A stretch of DNA of 64,000 bases from Scenedesmus sp. ARA3 (taxonomy: Eukaryota; Chlorophyta; Chlorophyceae; Sphaeropleales; Scenedesmaceae), in NCBI GenBank assembly GCA_004335835.1, contig RWJK01001208.1, positions 1-64,000 of the forward strand, written 5' to 3'. Shown piece by piece: positions 37,502 to 49,423 of the stretch. A program made the position numbers and the translations under genes. The notes beneath the pieces are model-generated. The model made no database searches. It saw only the letters and a program-made list of their open reading frames with translations, and was not told where the DNA came from. Positions within the stretch are counted from its first letter, which is position 1. The number at the start of each line of letters is the position of its first letter.

Positions 37502-40500
37502 ATGGACACTCTGTATGCGCCTGTGGGAGCGCTGAGGCAGGAGCGTGTGTGTGCTGACTGTGGAGGTCGAGACTTTGTGGAGGACCATGCTGCTGGAGAC
37601 ATCGTGTGCAAGGTGCAGCAGCAGCGCACCATGCCAGCATCTGCTTGCGCTTGCCATCTTCACAACAGCGCACGAAGCAGCTGCTGCTGCTTGCTGCCTG
37701 CACCTTGCTTCAGTCGCAGTGTTCATACCGTGGATAGCCTGATTGCACCTCCAGCGGCAGCAAGCCTTTTGGGATGCATCCACGCTCGTACACAATGTGC
37801 AAGCTGAGCAGCTGCACCAGCGGGCAGCATTTGCTTGCTTGACAGCATGATTATGGCGCACAGAGAGCTAGGCTGTCTAGTCCACGAGGTGCAGCAGTAG
37901 CAACATGTGCTACCCTCATATGTTACTTGTGTGGCTACACGTGTCCTGCAAGCAGTGCTGCCTCTGCTGCTGCTGGGCAGGCATGTGGCCTTGTGGCCGA
38001 GGCTCACATCATTGATGAGCGCTCAGAGTGGCGCACCTTTGGTGACAAGGTGACGACAACTCAGTGCTCATCAAATAGCACTGATTTGAAAGCAGCGCTA
38101 CGTTTGATGCCTGTTCCACACCTTTGCAACGCTCAATAGCAGCGGCCACACTGCATGCCCGCTAGTTGAGCCAGAGGAAGCAGCTGTCCTTGCGCCCAAG
38201 TACTGCCTGCCTATCATCAAGCAGCAACAGCTATGCAGCTCAATTTGCATAATCCATACGAAAGCTGTGCACAGCTGTGGACCCCTGCACACCAGCAGTG
38301 GCAACATCTACGCTGTTTACGACAACGTGTCACGCCTGCATGCGTTGTTGCTTGCAGGAAAAGGAGGGTGATGACCCCAGCCGTGTGGGTGGCGCACAGA
38401 ACCCCTTCATGAATGATGGCGGGCTCTCTACAGGCATTGGCAAGCTGCCGGTGAGCGAGCTGCTGCTTCTTATGACTGCAACACTAGTCAATCCGTGTGC
38501 GTGCTGGTGCAACCGGCTGGCATCAAGGTTAGCACCGGCTTTTCAAACACACCGCTGGCTCTGCAGCACTGCTCACTGTCACCCTTGCGCTGATGGCGCC
38601 AGACGGTGCGGATTCATAGCGGGTCAACCAATTGCAGCGCGACACTCCTGCAGGCGCTACATGGACTCTGCATTTCAGTATCCAACTGCGTGTGTGCCAT
38701 ATGCTGCTGCTGCCTATGTTACAGGGCGGCGCTGGCGGGCAGTACAACACGCTGATGCGGCTGCACAACAGGCAGAACGTGAGCGACCGCGCGATGCAGA
38801 CCGCCAGCCGGGAGGTGGCCACCACCTGCGAGCGGCTGCGCATGACTGACGCCGTGCGCAACTCAGCGCTGGAGATCTACAAGGACGTAAGCGGCGGCGG
38901 CTGCTGCTGATCTTGTGTGCATGTTGTGGGTTGGCGAGGGTGGTGACAACGAGCTTGTTGTAGTGTGTGCACAAGCGGGGTGGTGGCTTGCGTGGATTCT
39001 GACACATCATTCAACCTGCAATGCAACTGCAGCAGTGATCAGTGATCTTGACTTGCTGCACAACCATCAACACGCACCGTCCGTCACCCCGAACATGCTG
39101 CTGCAACAACAGGTGCATGATAACAAGGCCCTCAAGGGCCGTGCGCTCAAGGCTGTGTATGCCGCGTGCATCTTCGTGGCAGCCAAGCGTGAGAACACGC
39201 CACGCACGTTCAAGGAGATCTGCGCAGTCATGCCAGATGTGAGCAAGGTGGACATCGGGCGCTGCTTTACAGCCATCGACAGGTGCGCGCTGCTGCAGCT
39301 TGTGGGGGTGTACAGCTTGTAAAGATGCCTGCGCATGCGAGGTGGAATGTGTGCATGCGGGCACGTGTCCTGTGGTGCGGGCTGCGGGCCCTTGTGTGTG
39401 ATGTGTTGCAGCAAAGTAGCACAATGTGTGATGTGTTGGAGCAACGTAGCACTATGAGCAGCTGCCGTCAAAAGTCAGCAGAAGGTGCAGCGATGTGAGT
39501 ATGCTGTTTTGCATGCGTGGATCCGTGTCTAAGTATGCTTCCACCAAACATGACACGGGCTGTTGCCAGAGTCACCAGCTGATGTTATTTGCTCCTGGTT
39601 TTGAAATGCTCGCACCTGTTCTGGCTTGCTGCGCTTGCAGGATGTACAAGAAGCACCTGCAGATGAAGGCGATGCACCAGGGCAAGGACCTGGCAGGTGC
39701 AGTGGCGCTGGAGGGTGCGCGGCCCAACGCAACAGCAGGCATGGCCACGCAGGCCACAGACCTCATCGTGAGTGCTGCAGCATAAGCAGCAGGAGCAGCA
39801 GAAGCACCGGAGCTTAGAAGTAATTGCACCATTTGAATCATTGTAACTGCTTTGCCGCACCTCCTGCTTTGGCACCAAAGGGTTGTGCTCTGCACGGCGC
39901 ACTCCGATTCCTGCAAGCACTGGCACATCACTCACTGTCACATATTATTCTGCTCAGCTAGCCAACCAACACATGTGCCTCATTGCCCTTTGCTAACCTC
40001 TGCAGAAGCGCTTCATGTCAAAGCTGGGTCTTGAGCAGAAGGTTAGCCTCATGGCACACAGGGTGGGGCTGAAGGCGGCAGAGCTGGCAGCAGCAGAGGC
40101 GGTGCCCTGGGCCAGCAGGGACCCCGCCACGCAGGCGTGTGCACTCATTTATGGCGTGCTGCTCATACAAAAGGTGAGCAAGCAGCGCGTGCTGATGCAT
40201 CTGTAACGCGTCCGCGTGTGCAGGCTTGAGCTGATGAACACATCGTCTGACCCGCCATGCTGTGCTTTGCCTGTGGCAAGCACTGCAACAGCAGACGCTG
40301 TCTTGGCTGCCTTTTGCTGCCTGCATCGTACGTCTTCACCCCTTCCTGCACTGCCATATTGCTCTGCGCTGCAAAGCACGTTGCTGCATTGCCGTGCACC
40401 TTGCTGCATTGCGCTGCACCTTGCTGCACCTTGCTGCGCCCTGCTGCACCTGCATTGCGCCGCACCGTGCTGCCATGCCCTGCACCTTGCTGCGCTGTGG

Positions 40501-41422
40501 TGAACCATGCTGCACTGTTGTGCTGCACCATGCTGCACTGTTGTGCTCACCTTCTGCTGCACTGTTGTGCTGCGCTGTTGCAGCTGCGCTTCCCAGACAC
40601 TGCAGATGAGCTGCCTGACTTCCAGCGCCTGGCTGACGTGGGCGGCATGGCGCCCAGCACCATCCGCGACGGCTTCCGGCAGATGCTGCCCTACCTGGCC
40701 ACGGTGAGTGCAGTACGCATGTTGGCAGCGTATGATTGCCGTTGATTGACTTTTAAAGATGGTGCATGTGTGAGGTGTCGAGCACCATCCGTGACGGCTT
40801 CAGGCAGATGCTGCCCTACCTGGCCACGGTGAGCGCAGCATGCACGTTGTCTTGGCAGCGTATGGATGCCGCTGGTCACTTTGACAACTGCTGTGTGTGC
40901 GAGGCGCCCAGCACCATCCGGTACGGCGTCAGGTGGATGCGGCCCTACCTGGCCATGGTGAGGCTGCAGCATCGGCGTATGCCTGGCGTGTTCCAGCTCT
41001 CTCTTTGTGTGTGGCTGCAGCCTGGCAAGATGGTGGCTGGCGGGTGATGCTGGGGCAAGGCTGGTATTGCCATATCTGTCACAACTTTTGTATGCCTGTG
41101 TGCCGGCCCATCTCCTTGCAGCTAGCTGCCACTGCCATTGATGGCAGGGCAGGCCTCACGCTTGGAAACCCAACATGCAAGACATTTCCTGTTGTGAAAA
41201 CAGCGTGCCTTGTGTTTCTGCTCCTCCCTGCAGCCTGGTAAGCTAGTAGCTGACAAGGACGCTGGCGCTGACATCCTTGCGCGCCTGGAGGACGCTGCAG
41301 CAGAGAGCTTGGGGCCTGGCGGCTGGGACGCCAAGGCGCGCAAGAAGGCAGCAACCAAGGCAACACGGCCAGCAGCAGGCGTGCCCAGCGGCAGCGCAGC
41401 AGCAGCAGGCTTTGGGCGATAG
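37502..41422 (+). CDS. TFIIB: Transcription initiation factor TFIIB
   Basis: TFIIB bridges TBP-bound promoter DNA and RNA polymerase II. Nine in-phase exons encode 402 residues: 37502-37612, 37981-38049, 38358-38450, 38725-38886, 39113-39282, 39641-39767, 40006-40173, 40584-40703 and 41234-41422. The zinc ribbon is C17-x2-C20...C36-x2-C39 (VCADC, VCKACG), split by the first intron. The B-reader region SEWRTFGD follows, then two cyclin folds, the first holding ALKAVYAACIFVAAKRENTPRTFKEI. The second fold is longer than usual because of a poly-Ala/acidic C-terminal tail (PGKLVADKDAGADILARLEDA...). Exon 8 and the start of exon 9 have echo copies in intron 8. Confidence 0.95.
40376..40565 (+). repeat. 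Degenerate GCACCTTGCTGC tandem repeat in TFIIB intron 7
   Basis: About 190 bp of imperfect units of the type CACCTTGCTGCATTG and CACCATGCTGCACTGTTG run up to the CAG acceptor of exon 8. The pyrimidine-poor CTG content replaces an ordinary polypyrimidine tract. Confidence 0.8.
40779..40957 (+). repeat. Two echoes of the 3' end of TFIIB exon 8
   Basis: 40781-40828 repeats the last 48 bp of exon 8 with a GTGAGC donor and encodes the identical STIRDGFRQMLPYLAT. Its two differences are both synonymous. 40904-40957 is a more diverged copy (STIRYGVRWMRPYLAM), again followed by a GTGAGG donor. The period is about 127 bp. Confidence 0.92.
41021..41047 (+). pseudogene. Echo of the start of TFIIB exon 9
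   Basis: CTGCAG followed by CCTGGCAAGATGGTGGCTGG repeats the exon 9 start CTGCAG/CCTGGTAAGCTAGTAGCTGA 213 bp upstream. It reads PGKMVAGG and then stops. Confidence 0.75.
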
Positions 41423-43150
41423 CAGCGGCCGCAGCAGCAGGAGCAGCAACAGGCAGATCTTTGCGGCTGCTGGCTGGCATGCAAAGGTGCGCAGCCAGGC
41501 TTGAAATGGACGAACCTGTCATGTGATACCCGAGGGACAGCAGCTCGTGCAGGCTATGCATGAAGTGCCTGTGCTGCATGTGGCGTGCTGCAGTTTAGCA
41601 TGCTGTGGTGCCTGGTATGGTCATGCTGCGAGTGGTTGGGAGGGCTCTGATTGTGTCTTGGCAGGGCTGTGATCATAGCTGAGGTGTGCATGCGGTGCCT
41701 CCTGGCAGGCTGCCTGCAGCTCTCAGAAAGCTTGTGCAGTGACCACCCTGAGTGCTTTTGGTGCGTTTACGGTGCATCTGCAGCAGATGCGCATCATGCA
41801 CGTTGCGATATGTTTTTTTAACAGCACGACTTTGGGGTGTGAACCTTCGTTGCAATTTTGCTTTGGTGCCACAGACAGTGTCTGTGCATATTTGAGATGC
41901 AGCTGCTGAGCACTGCCAAGGCCAATGGTTGGCCAGTCATGCTGATGGTGCAGCAGCACTGCTGCACGTGGCAGGTGCAGATCTCATGTGCTGTGTGCTG
42001 CACAACATGCCATGTGCAAGGGGCGCAGCGACTCAGCAGTGCAGCTGCGAAAGGCGTGCCATGGTGCAGCTGTCGCTTTGCAGCTATGTGTAGACGCTGC
42101 TGGACTGCAGCAGTGTGTATATACATTGCTGGCCATCTCAAGGGACACCTCTGCTGCCGCAAGCATACACATGCAGATGCATGTGTCGCCCAATCTACAG
42201 TCAAAATCAAAATGGTGCATATGGCATGTGAATGCCAGTGCTTGTGCATCATAGTGCAGCTGCTGTGTGAGTTCGCACTTTCAAAGTGCTTGCTGTCTCA
42301 TTGGCACAGCATTCCCGTTCTGCTCAGCTGTAGATGCATTGCTTTCTCAGTGTGGAGGCCAAGTGCTTTGTTGAGCTGCTGCAACAAGCAGCACTAGCAC
42401 TTTTGTGTGTCTTGTGACCCGTGCTTGTGCCTATGTATGCTGTTGCTCCTGGCAAGCTGCAATGCGCACAGCATCTTGGAGTGGTGCACCTGCTGCCAGT
42501 GTGAGCTGGATCACCTAGTTGGCGACCTGCAATGCAACAACTACTCAAGATGTGCAATCACTGCAGCCATGAAAACGCAAGATCCACTGCTGGATCGTGA
42601 ACAGGATGCATAGTCTGTCTCAGATCACTGCAGATCTGCACTTGCTGGACACCCGCACCAGCAGTTTTACTGCTAGTGATTGTGAATGCCACTGCAACTG
42701 CAGGGAGCTTGGGATGTACCGCCTTGGGTGCTTTGCATAATTATTAGGCTGTTCATCTGAACTGCGCTGTCGCGGGTTCCTGGTCTGTTGAGCAGAAGTC
42801 TGCAGACACACTGCAGGACAGATTGCTGTCCTGCACGAAGGTTGATTCAAATTCACCAGCATCGTTACACAGTCCAGCTGCTTGGAGCCAAAAGTGATGC
42901 AAGTAACGAAATAAGTATATTTCGAAGGGAATGCGCGACAAAGGGCTCGCCAGAAGCGCTTCCCTGGCGAAGCAACGTTCCTGCGTGGTTCGCGCGTCCA
43001 GCAGGCACCGTGCAGAACCCAACCCCAGCGCAATCAGTGAGAACCAAGAACCGAAGCATCATTGAGCAGCTGAATCGCTGCCTGCCTGTCAGTCGAGCGT
43101 GAGATCAAGTTATGTTACTTGTTAGCCCTGGCCAGGAGTGGTCCAGGAAG
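41423..43150. other. Intergenic between TFIIB and LHCII
   Basis: About 1.7 kb with no convincing exon on either strand. The right end holds the LHCII promoter. Confidence 0.5.
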
Positions 43151-43151
43151 C

Positions 43152-43159
43152 CTACATAA
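43152..43159 (+). promoter_or_regulatory. Possible TATA-like element of the LHCII gene
   Basis: TACATAAGG lies about 95 bp before the LHCII ATG, a distance compatible with a short 5' UTR (ACACAACACAGCC...). The match to TATAWAA is weak. Confidence 0.35.
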
Positions 43160-43248
43160 GGCCTCGCCTGCCCCTGAAATCTTTGAGTTCCTCTCAAGCT
43201 TACACAACACAGCCGAGATCAACTCCAACACAACACAGATCAGTAAAG

Positions 43249-44983
43249 ATGGCATTCGCTGTGATGCAGAGGCGCGCCCTGAACGTGCAGGCCAAGGCCA
43301 GCAAGAAGGGGTGCGCATCTATCTAGATAATCAAGCGTGTGCCGCTAGTAGTTGCTCAGAAAGCATTTCCTAGATGCTGGACCTGGCGCACTCGGCACTC
43401 CTGGCGAGGTACCCTTACGCTCATCTCTTCTGCTCTGCAATCTTTTGCTACCGCAGCACAACCAAGGCCGCACCCAAGAAGGCTGCCAAGGCTGCCTCTT
43501 CCGGCACCAGCTGGTGAGTTCCAGCTTGCCTTGAGCACCTTCAGTGCGATGTGCAGTTCCTGCTCAAGATCTTGCTCGACACGCCTCTTCAGACGCTAAC
43601 CGTTTCCTATTATACCGCGTTTAAACTACGATTTGCTTGTTCTACGCCCGCAGGTATGGCCCTGAGCGCGCAAAGTGGCTGGGTCCCTTCTCCACCAACA
43701 CCCCCGGCTACCTGACCGGCGAGTTCGCTGGTGACTACGGCTGGGACACTGCTGGTCTGTCCGCTGACCCCGAGACCTTCCGCCGCTACCGCGAGCTGGA
43801 GCTGATCCACGCCCGCTGGGCCATGCTCGGTGCGTTGACTGGGTTACCGGGCGTGCAATGCATGTTCGCAGCTCTTTTGACTGGCTTTGTGCAGGGACAT
43901 TGGCCATAGAACGTATGTTGCGCCTGATCTGGGCATGATCTGGTCGCATCAGCTAGAAGTGTGATCCTACGGACGATCACCCCGCATCTCATCGTGCCTT
44001 GCATCTTGAGCCAGCTGCAGTGCACTCGGACACGCTGTCCATCAGCCTTACACCTGCAGCAGTCCTGCAAGCACCACCTGCAAGCCCCTGCTGACCTGTC
44101 CATGCTGCTGCTGCTGCTGTCCCGTGCTGCAGGCGCTCTGGGCTGCATCACCCCCGAGCTGCTGGCAAAGAACGGCGTGCCTTTCGGTGAGGCTGTGTGG
44201 TTCAAGGCTGGCGCCCAGATCTTCCAGGAGGGCGGCCTGAACTACCTGGGCAACAGCTCCCTGATCCACGCCCAGTCCATCCTGGCCACCCTGGCATGCC
44301 AGGTGTGTACAGCAAACAGCAGCACTGCCAGCAGCAACCCCAGCAATGTGGAACCAGTCACCAGCAGGCAGTCGTGCACCCTGTCGGAAGTTGGCGGTGC
44401 AGAGCAGCGCCATAATGTGCTGTTCAACAGCAGCTGGTGCAGTCGCTGCAGCAGATAGTGTGGCACAAGCAGCAGCGCTGGCCAAACAGCAGTGCAGCTG
44501 TTTCCCAGCAGCTTTGGTACAGGAGTGAACTGTGGTGCTGCAGTGCACATTGTCAGCAGCAGCAGCCGTGCGCAGCTGCCCCCTGATGCAAGAATCACAC
44601 CTGTTGCTTGTGAGTTGTGCCAAGCTGTGCACTGACTGGTCCCTGCCTATTGCTCCGCTGCAACTCTGCTCCTGCAGGTGATCCTGATGGGCCTGGTTGA
44701 GGGCTACCGTGTGAACGGCGGCCCCGCCGGCGAGGGCCTGGACCCCCTGTACCCCGGTGAGGCCTTCGACCCCCTGGGCCTGGCTGACGACCCCGACACC
44801 TTTGCTGAGCTCAAGGTGAAGGAGATCAAGAACGGCCGCCTCGCCATGTTCAGCATGTTCGGCTTCTTCGTGCAGGCCATCGTGACCGGCCAGGGCCCCA
44901 TTGCCAACCTGGACGCCCACCTGAGCGACCCATCCGGCAACAACGCCTGGAACTACGCCACCAAGTTCGTGCCCGGCAACTAA
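43249..44983 (+). CDS. LHCBM: Major light-harvesting chlorophyll a/b protein (LHCII)
   Basis: Thylakoid antenna protein of photosystem II. Exons 43249-43310, 43457-43513, 43654-43829, 44133-44302 and 44678-44983 join in phase to give 256 residues, the usual length. The basic N-terminus ([20 protein letters not shown]) is a chloroplast transit peptide. Helix B holds [17 protein letters not shown] with the chlorophyll-ligating Glu, His and Arg. Helix C lies in [20 protein letters not shown]. Helix A holds [19 protein letters not shown]. The trimerisation-type WYGPER motif spans the second and third exons, and the end is [11 protein letters not shown]. Codon use is strongly GC3-biased compared with its neighbours, as expected for high expression. 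It is not one of the minor antennae, which lack WYGPERxKWLGP. Confidence 0.96.
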
Positions 44984-46014
44984 GCGGTTGATGCTGTCTT
45001 GCATTAGCTGGCTTGGCTGTTGTGTGCGTGATTCTTGTGTAGGTAGTGGTTGCAAGCAGCTGGCCTGTGGTGTGTTGAGTGTATGGTGCTGCTGCTAGAC
45101 CTCAGCAGCTGGTGCTTGCTGCTGGCACCTGGGCTGTGGGTCTAGTGCAGCAGCCGTGTCCTGTGTTTGTAGTGTGGTGTGCTGTTTACAGAGGAGAGGT
45201 TTTGGGTAGCCTGAAGCATCTGCAGGATGAGAGGTGTGGGTGATCTGCAGCAGCTGCCCCAGCTGCTGGTTGTGCAGGGTGTACACTGTTTTGCATGGCC
45301 TCCCCGCCTGTCAGGGCGGGCACACCATCTCTCCTTGGGACACATGTGCACCTTGTATAACACCATGTTCATCTACGTTGAAGCGAGTCTTGCCTTGAGC
45401 GAACTGTCTTGTGCATCAGCTTCCAACATGCCCCTGGCGAGTCGCCATGGTGGCTGTTTGCCGTGACTGCATGCCACGATCGGCTGTGTTCTCTTTCTGT
45501 GTAACGAGACATCACATGTATTCATCTGGTTCCCTTCCTAGGCTGATACCGGCCGGCTTCAGCAGAGTTGGAACAGTATCAGCCACCTGGCATCTTGAGA
45601 CTGTCAATAGCTGGCAGCTAAAAGCAAGTGTCACAGCAGCTCCTGATGGTCAGATGGAGCAACTTTCAAAACCTGCCACTGTAAACCAATGTACACCAAG
45701 CAGCACATTGAGGCAGCTACTGATCAGAACCCTCGAATACTGATCAGTTGGCAGTACACTTGTCTCAGGGCCAGCAGTTGCGGCACTGCCAAGGTGACTG
45801 TCAGCAAACGTCATGACACAGCCACCTGCATATGTTCGATATTCATTGCAGACGCCAATCCTATCTATCCGTGCACATCGCTGCAGCTGCATTGCACCTT
45901 TCGAGGGTAGTTGGCGCGAAGTACTCCATGGTCCGGTCGAGGCACTCCGTGCCAACTGCAAGCAGACAAACAAACATAAGCTACGCGCAATCAAGTTCGT
46001 CACATGCTGTTCAG
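44984..46014. other. LHCII 3' region and intergenic
   Basis: No exon could be supported. The first exon(s) of the following membrane protein gene probably lie near 45830-46000 but could not be placed. Confidence 0.4.
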
Positions 46015-47679
46015 GAAGCGCCTGACAGGCTGCTGCAGCAGATAGTGCAACAGCTTGCAGCTCAAACAGAGGAGCTGAAGCACATCAGGAGGTGTGTGTC
46101 TTTGCAGCATTGCAGATAGTACCCTCCATGCTGGGCTTCTGCAACCCCTGATGAATAGCCATGCTACTCAGCAGCCGCACTAGCATGGGCAACAGCAGAA
46201 CTGCACCGCTGCCAAGTACAAACAACCCATCTATTGAGATGTGTGAAGCATGCAACAGCTTGATGTTATGCTGCGCAGGTCTGCAGAAGCATGTCACAAA
46301 GAGCTCTCTTTCATAGCATGGTGCACACACCAGCTGGTGTTGCTGAGCCGAGCAACAGCACAAGCAACAGTTGCTCTGGCCGCAGCAGCTGCAGAGTTCA
46401 TCAGCAACAGCAGGGTGGCACAGCAAACAGCGCGCCTGCAGCTAGCAGTGAGCAGTGGCCGGCTGGTGATGCTGCTGCTGCTGTTGGTGCTTGGAACGGT
46501 CACAGGCGGCAGTGCAGTGTGGTCTAGGTGCGCTGCACGCAAGTTGGGAGCAGCGCAGCAACTCCAGCAGCTGGTTTCTGGGCTGCAGCAGCTTGTGGCA
46601 TTACTGCCATGGCTAGCAAAGCAGCAGCAGCGCAGAGGCTGGTTATCATCTTACGGTGGTCCCAGCTCAGTGTGGTGCCTGGTGGGTGCAGCAGGTAAGC
46701 AACAACCATGCTACGTTCACCTCGCCCATTGTGACATTCTGCAGTATGAATATGCCACCATGCGGTTGTTCTTTGTGCACGTTTCAAAGTTGACGGCATG
46801 CAGTGCAACAGTAATAGCAGCAGCAGCAGCAGCAGCAGCAACACCAACTGTGATCCCAGCTTCAATAGCGCACAAGGACCGGCAGCAGAGACAGCAGCTG
46901 CCATATGTTGGATGTCATGCAGAACATAAAGACCTGCTGCGCCCACCGCCCATGCCACATCAGCTTTCCGGCGCTCTATGCTTTACCATAAGCAATCGGC
47001 TGTGATTGACGCAACTGCGAGTTACGGAAGGTTCCCGTCATCTCTGCTGTGATTGTGCAAAGTGGTTAGCACTGCTGCTGGGTTGCTGTGTGCGCTTGCA
47101 GGACGCTTTCTGCTGGGCCAAACGTGCCTGGTGCTTTGGACAGTCTGGGCTTGGGGCCAGCGCAGCAGCGCAGCTGCTGCAGCAGCAGCCACAAACAGCA
47201 GGCACGCCACAGCAACGCTGCCGGCAGCCGATCCGTTCATCTCGCTGCTGCTGGCAGCGCTGCCGCTGACAGCAGAGCAGCTGCCGATGGCAGCGGTCCT
47301 GCTGCCTGCAGCGCTGTATGAGGGGCTGTTGGGGGTGGCGGCTGTCGTGCTCATATCAGGCAGATGGGTTGCGTGGCTGCTGCTGTGGATGCTGTGGCTG
47401 TGGTGCTGCAGTATCAACTGCAGCAGCAGCAGGCGCTTGCAGGATACAGCAGCCCATCTGGGGCAGGTGCATGGCACGCAACTGGCCCACAGCCAGCAGC
47501 AGCAGCAGCAGCAGCAGCAGCTGCTGCTAGCTCAAAAGAAGCTGGGCTGCAGCAGCAGCAACAACAGCAGGGCCAGCAGCATGGGCTGGCTGTTAGCCTG
47601 GCTGTTGCACCCGGTGGCGCTGGCTGCAGCCCAGCTGTTGCTGCCTGTATGCATGGCGGTGGTGGCGGTGTGGCGCTGA
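46015..47679 (+). CDS. Membrane protein of unknown function, 5' incomplete
   Basis: In-phase exons 46015-46091, 46279-46694 and 47102-47679 were read; the start is not found. The first part is a predicted coiled coil (DRLLQQIVQQLAAQTEELKHI). Hydrophobic segments follow (GRLVMLLLLLVLGTVTGG, FLLGQTCLVLWTVWAW, a long stretch around 47280-47400, and a C-terminal GWLLAWLLHPVALAAAQLLL). A Gln run lies at 47495-47525. No family is recognised. Confidence 0.5.
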
Positions 47680-47855
47680 CAGCTGCCACTTCAACTCACT
47701 GCTATACCAAGGCTGGACAGGCTCCCGCCGCGCTCGATGCGTGCAGCATGTATGATGCGACGCCCAGCTTGGCCCACATGTTCAGCGGATTGTAAGGCAG
47801 ACTGATGCAAGCAGGTGAGATGCCAGTGGATTACGTGAACTCTCGGCATCATAGC
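47680..47855. other. Short convergent spacer
   Basis: It lies between the membrane protein stop and the opposite-strand stop at 47856. Nothing else is seen. Confidence 0.5.
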
Positions 47856-48789
47856 CTATAGGTTACTACAACCAGGAGCTGAGTTAGGCAAGGAATGAAG
47901 CAATTGTGCCAGGTGTTGTATTTCTAAGGAGCTTTCTGCGTTGATGCATCCAGCATTGATGCTGGAAGGGCTATTGCTAGCGCATTCAAACGGCTTTGTA
48001 TGAAAGTTGGCTCCGCGCCACATACCTGTCAATGGCATTGATAGGCTTGGTGTGCAGTTGGTGACGAGTTCTGTCAGCGTTGCTTGCACCCAAGCTGCAT
48101 GCGTAGCAGGCACCTCACTGGCACCCACCAATGCCTGCCTGCTCACCACCTGCAGCTGCTGCACTGTAGGAACCGTTGCTTCAGGCAGTGCACCTAGCAG
48201 CCAGCAGCCATTGAGGGCGCTGGGTGTCCCCTGGGCAGCTGCACCCCTGGCCACTGTCAGCCCACAACCCCACTGCCAAAAGGAAAGTGGTTTAGGCTGT
48301 TCCCATTTCGCTCGCCGCTGGGCAATCGCTCGCTGCAGCGGCTGGCAACTTGCCGCAAGCTTGAAGCTGTGCGGTATGGTGCCGGCCTCAGTGAGGTCTG
48401 CCAAAGGGCCACACTACACGCGCTGTCAACACGCGCCTACGACAGCGGAGCTGTTCCAGCCCAGGCACTCAGCAGTGGTTTGAGTAGAGCTCATGATGCA
48501 CGGGGTGCTGTGGATTTGGAATGGATCATGACCGGTTTGATGTGCACCCTGCGTGTGCTGGATCACATATGTGCAGTGTGTGTTCCTGCTTGCTGCATGG
48601 CATCATCGCAGCCAGCTTCACAGTTTTGGGTGTTCAACATTTGGCGTCGCGCTGCAGCTCAAGGCTGTACAGCTGTATGCTTGCACAGTGGTGGCTGCCT
48701 GGTGCTTGCATCCAGGCGTCACTGACCGTGGCAAATGCATTTGAATCGTCAACTCACCCAGATTGATGAGAAACTGGTGGGCTGCTTGT
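47856..48789 (-). CDS. Small protein of unknown function
   Basis: Exons 48789-48758, 48397-48026 and 47935-47856 join in phase and end at a TAG. They encode HQFLINLDLTEAGTIPHSF..., an Ala/Leu-rich middle and a Leu-rich end (EIQHLAQLLHSLPNS). A possible first exon with ATG near 48916 (MLGTPHWASAALLWQ) would join in phase through a weak GTGTGG donor. No family is recognised. It would be divergent from the U2AF-like gene. Confidence 0.5.
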
Positions 48790-49423
48790 CTGCAGCACAC
48801 GTCGGAGGGCACTGTATTAGTGAGGCTGCGTCAGCAAGCGCTCTGCGTGTTGGTGGTGGCGACCACACTGCTGCCACAGCAGTGCGGCACTGGCCCAGTG
48901 GGGTGTTCCCAGCATGATGATAGCCCTATGCCTTGGAAGCAGCAGAGACCTATATTGCGGTAACAGAGAGATGTGGTCATGTGTGTTCGGCGGCTTTGGC
49001 TGTGTGAACCGCTAGCCATCGAGGGCGGTGGTCTGCTGCTGTGGCGCTGATTTCTGGGAGAACCCTGGCAAGCCCAGCAGTCTGTGGTAATCACCGGTGG
49101 CGCTGCTGCTCTGTGTTGACCTGCCAGGAAAGAGAAAGTTCGCTGAGCAGTTGTTTTCTCAGCAGTAGCGTGCATCATGCCCGCAAGCTTCACCCATGGA
49201 CAGCTTCATCTAGGACCTGCACCCTCCTATGACATGTTACCTGGTCCCTCGGCACTGACGAACGTACTGCTGCCTAGATGAAGGAGGGGCCGCATCTGCG
49301 CACACTTACACACTGTTGAAATGAATAAGTTGCTATATATGTGATCCTCCTGCCACACTCGTCGGCGGACTACCTTGTATCACTCGTGCTTACAGCTGCT
49401 GACAGCATCGGCAATCACGCGCG

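Noticed and set aside
48007..48483. Plus-strand ORF of 158 codons
   Set aside because: The opposite strand has in-phase exons with good splice sites over the same interval.
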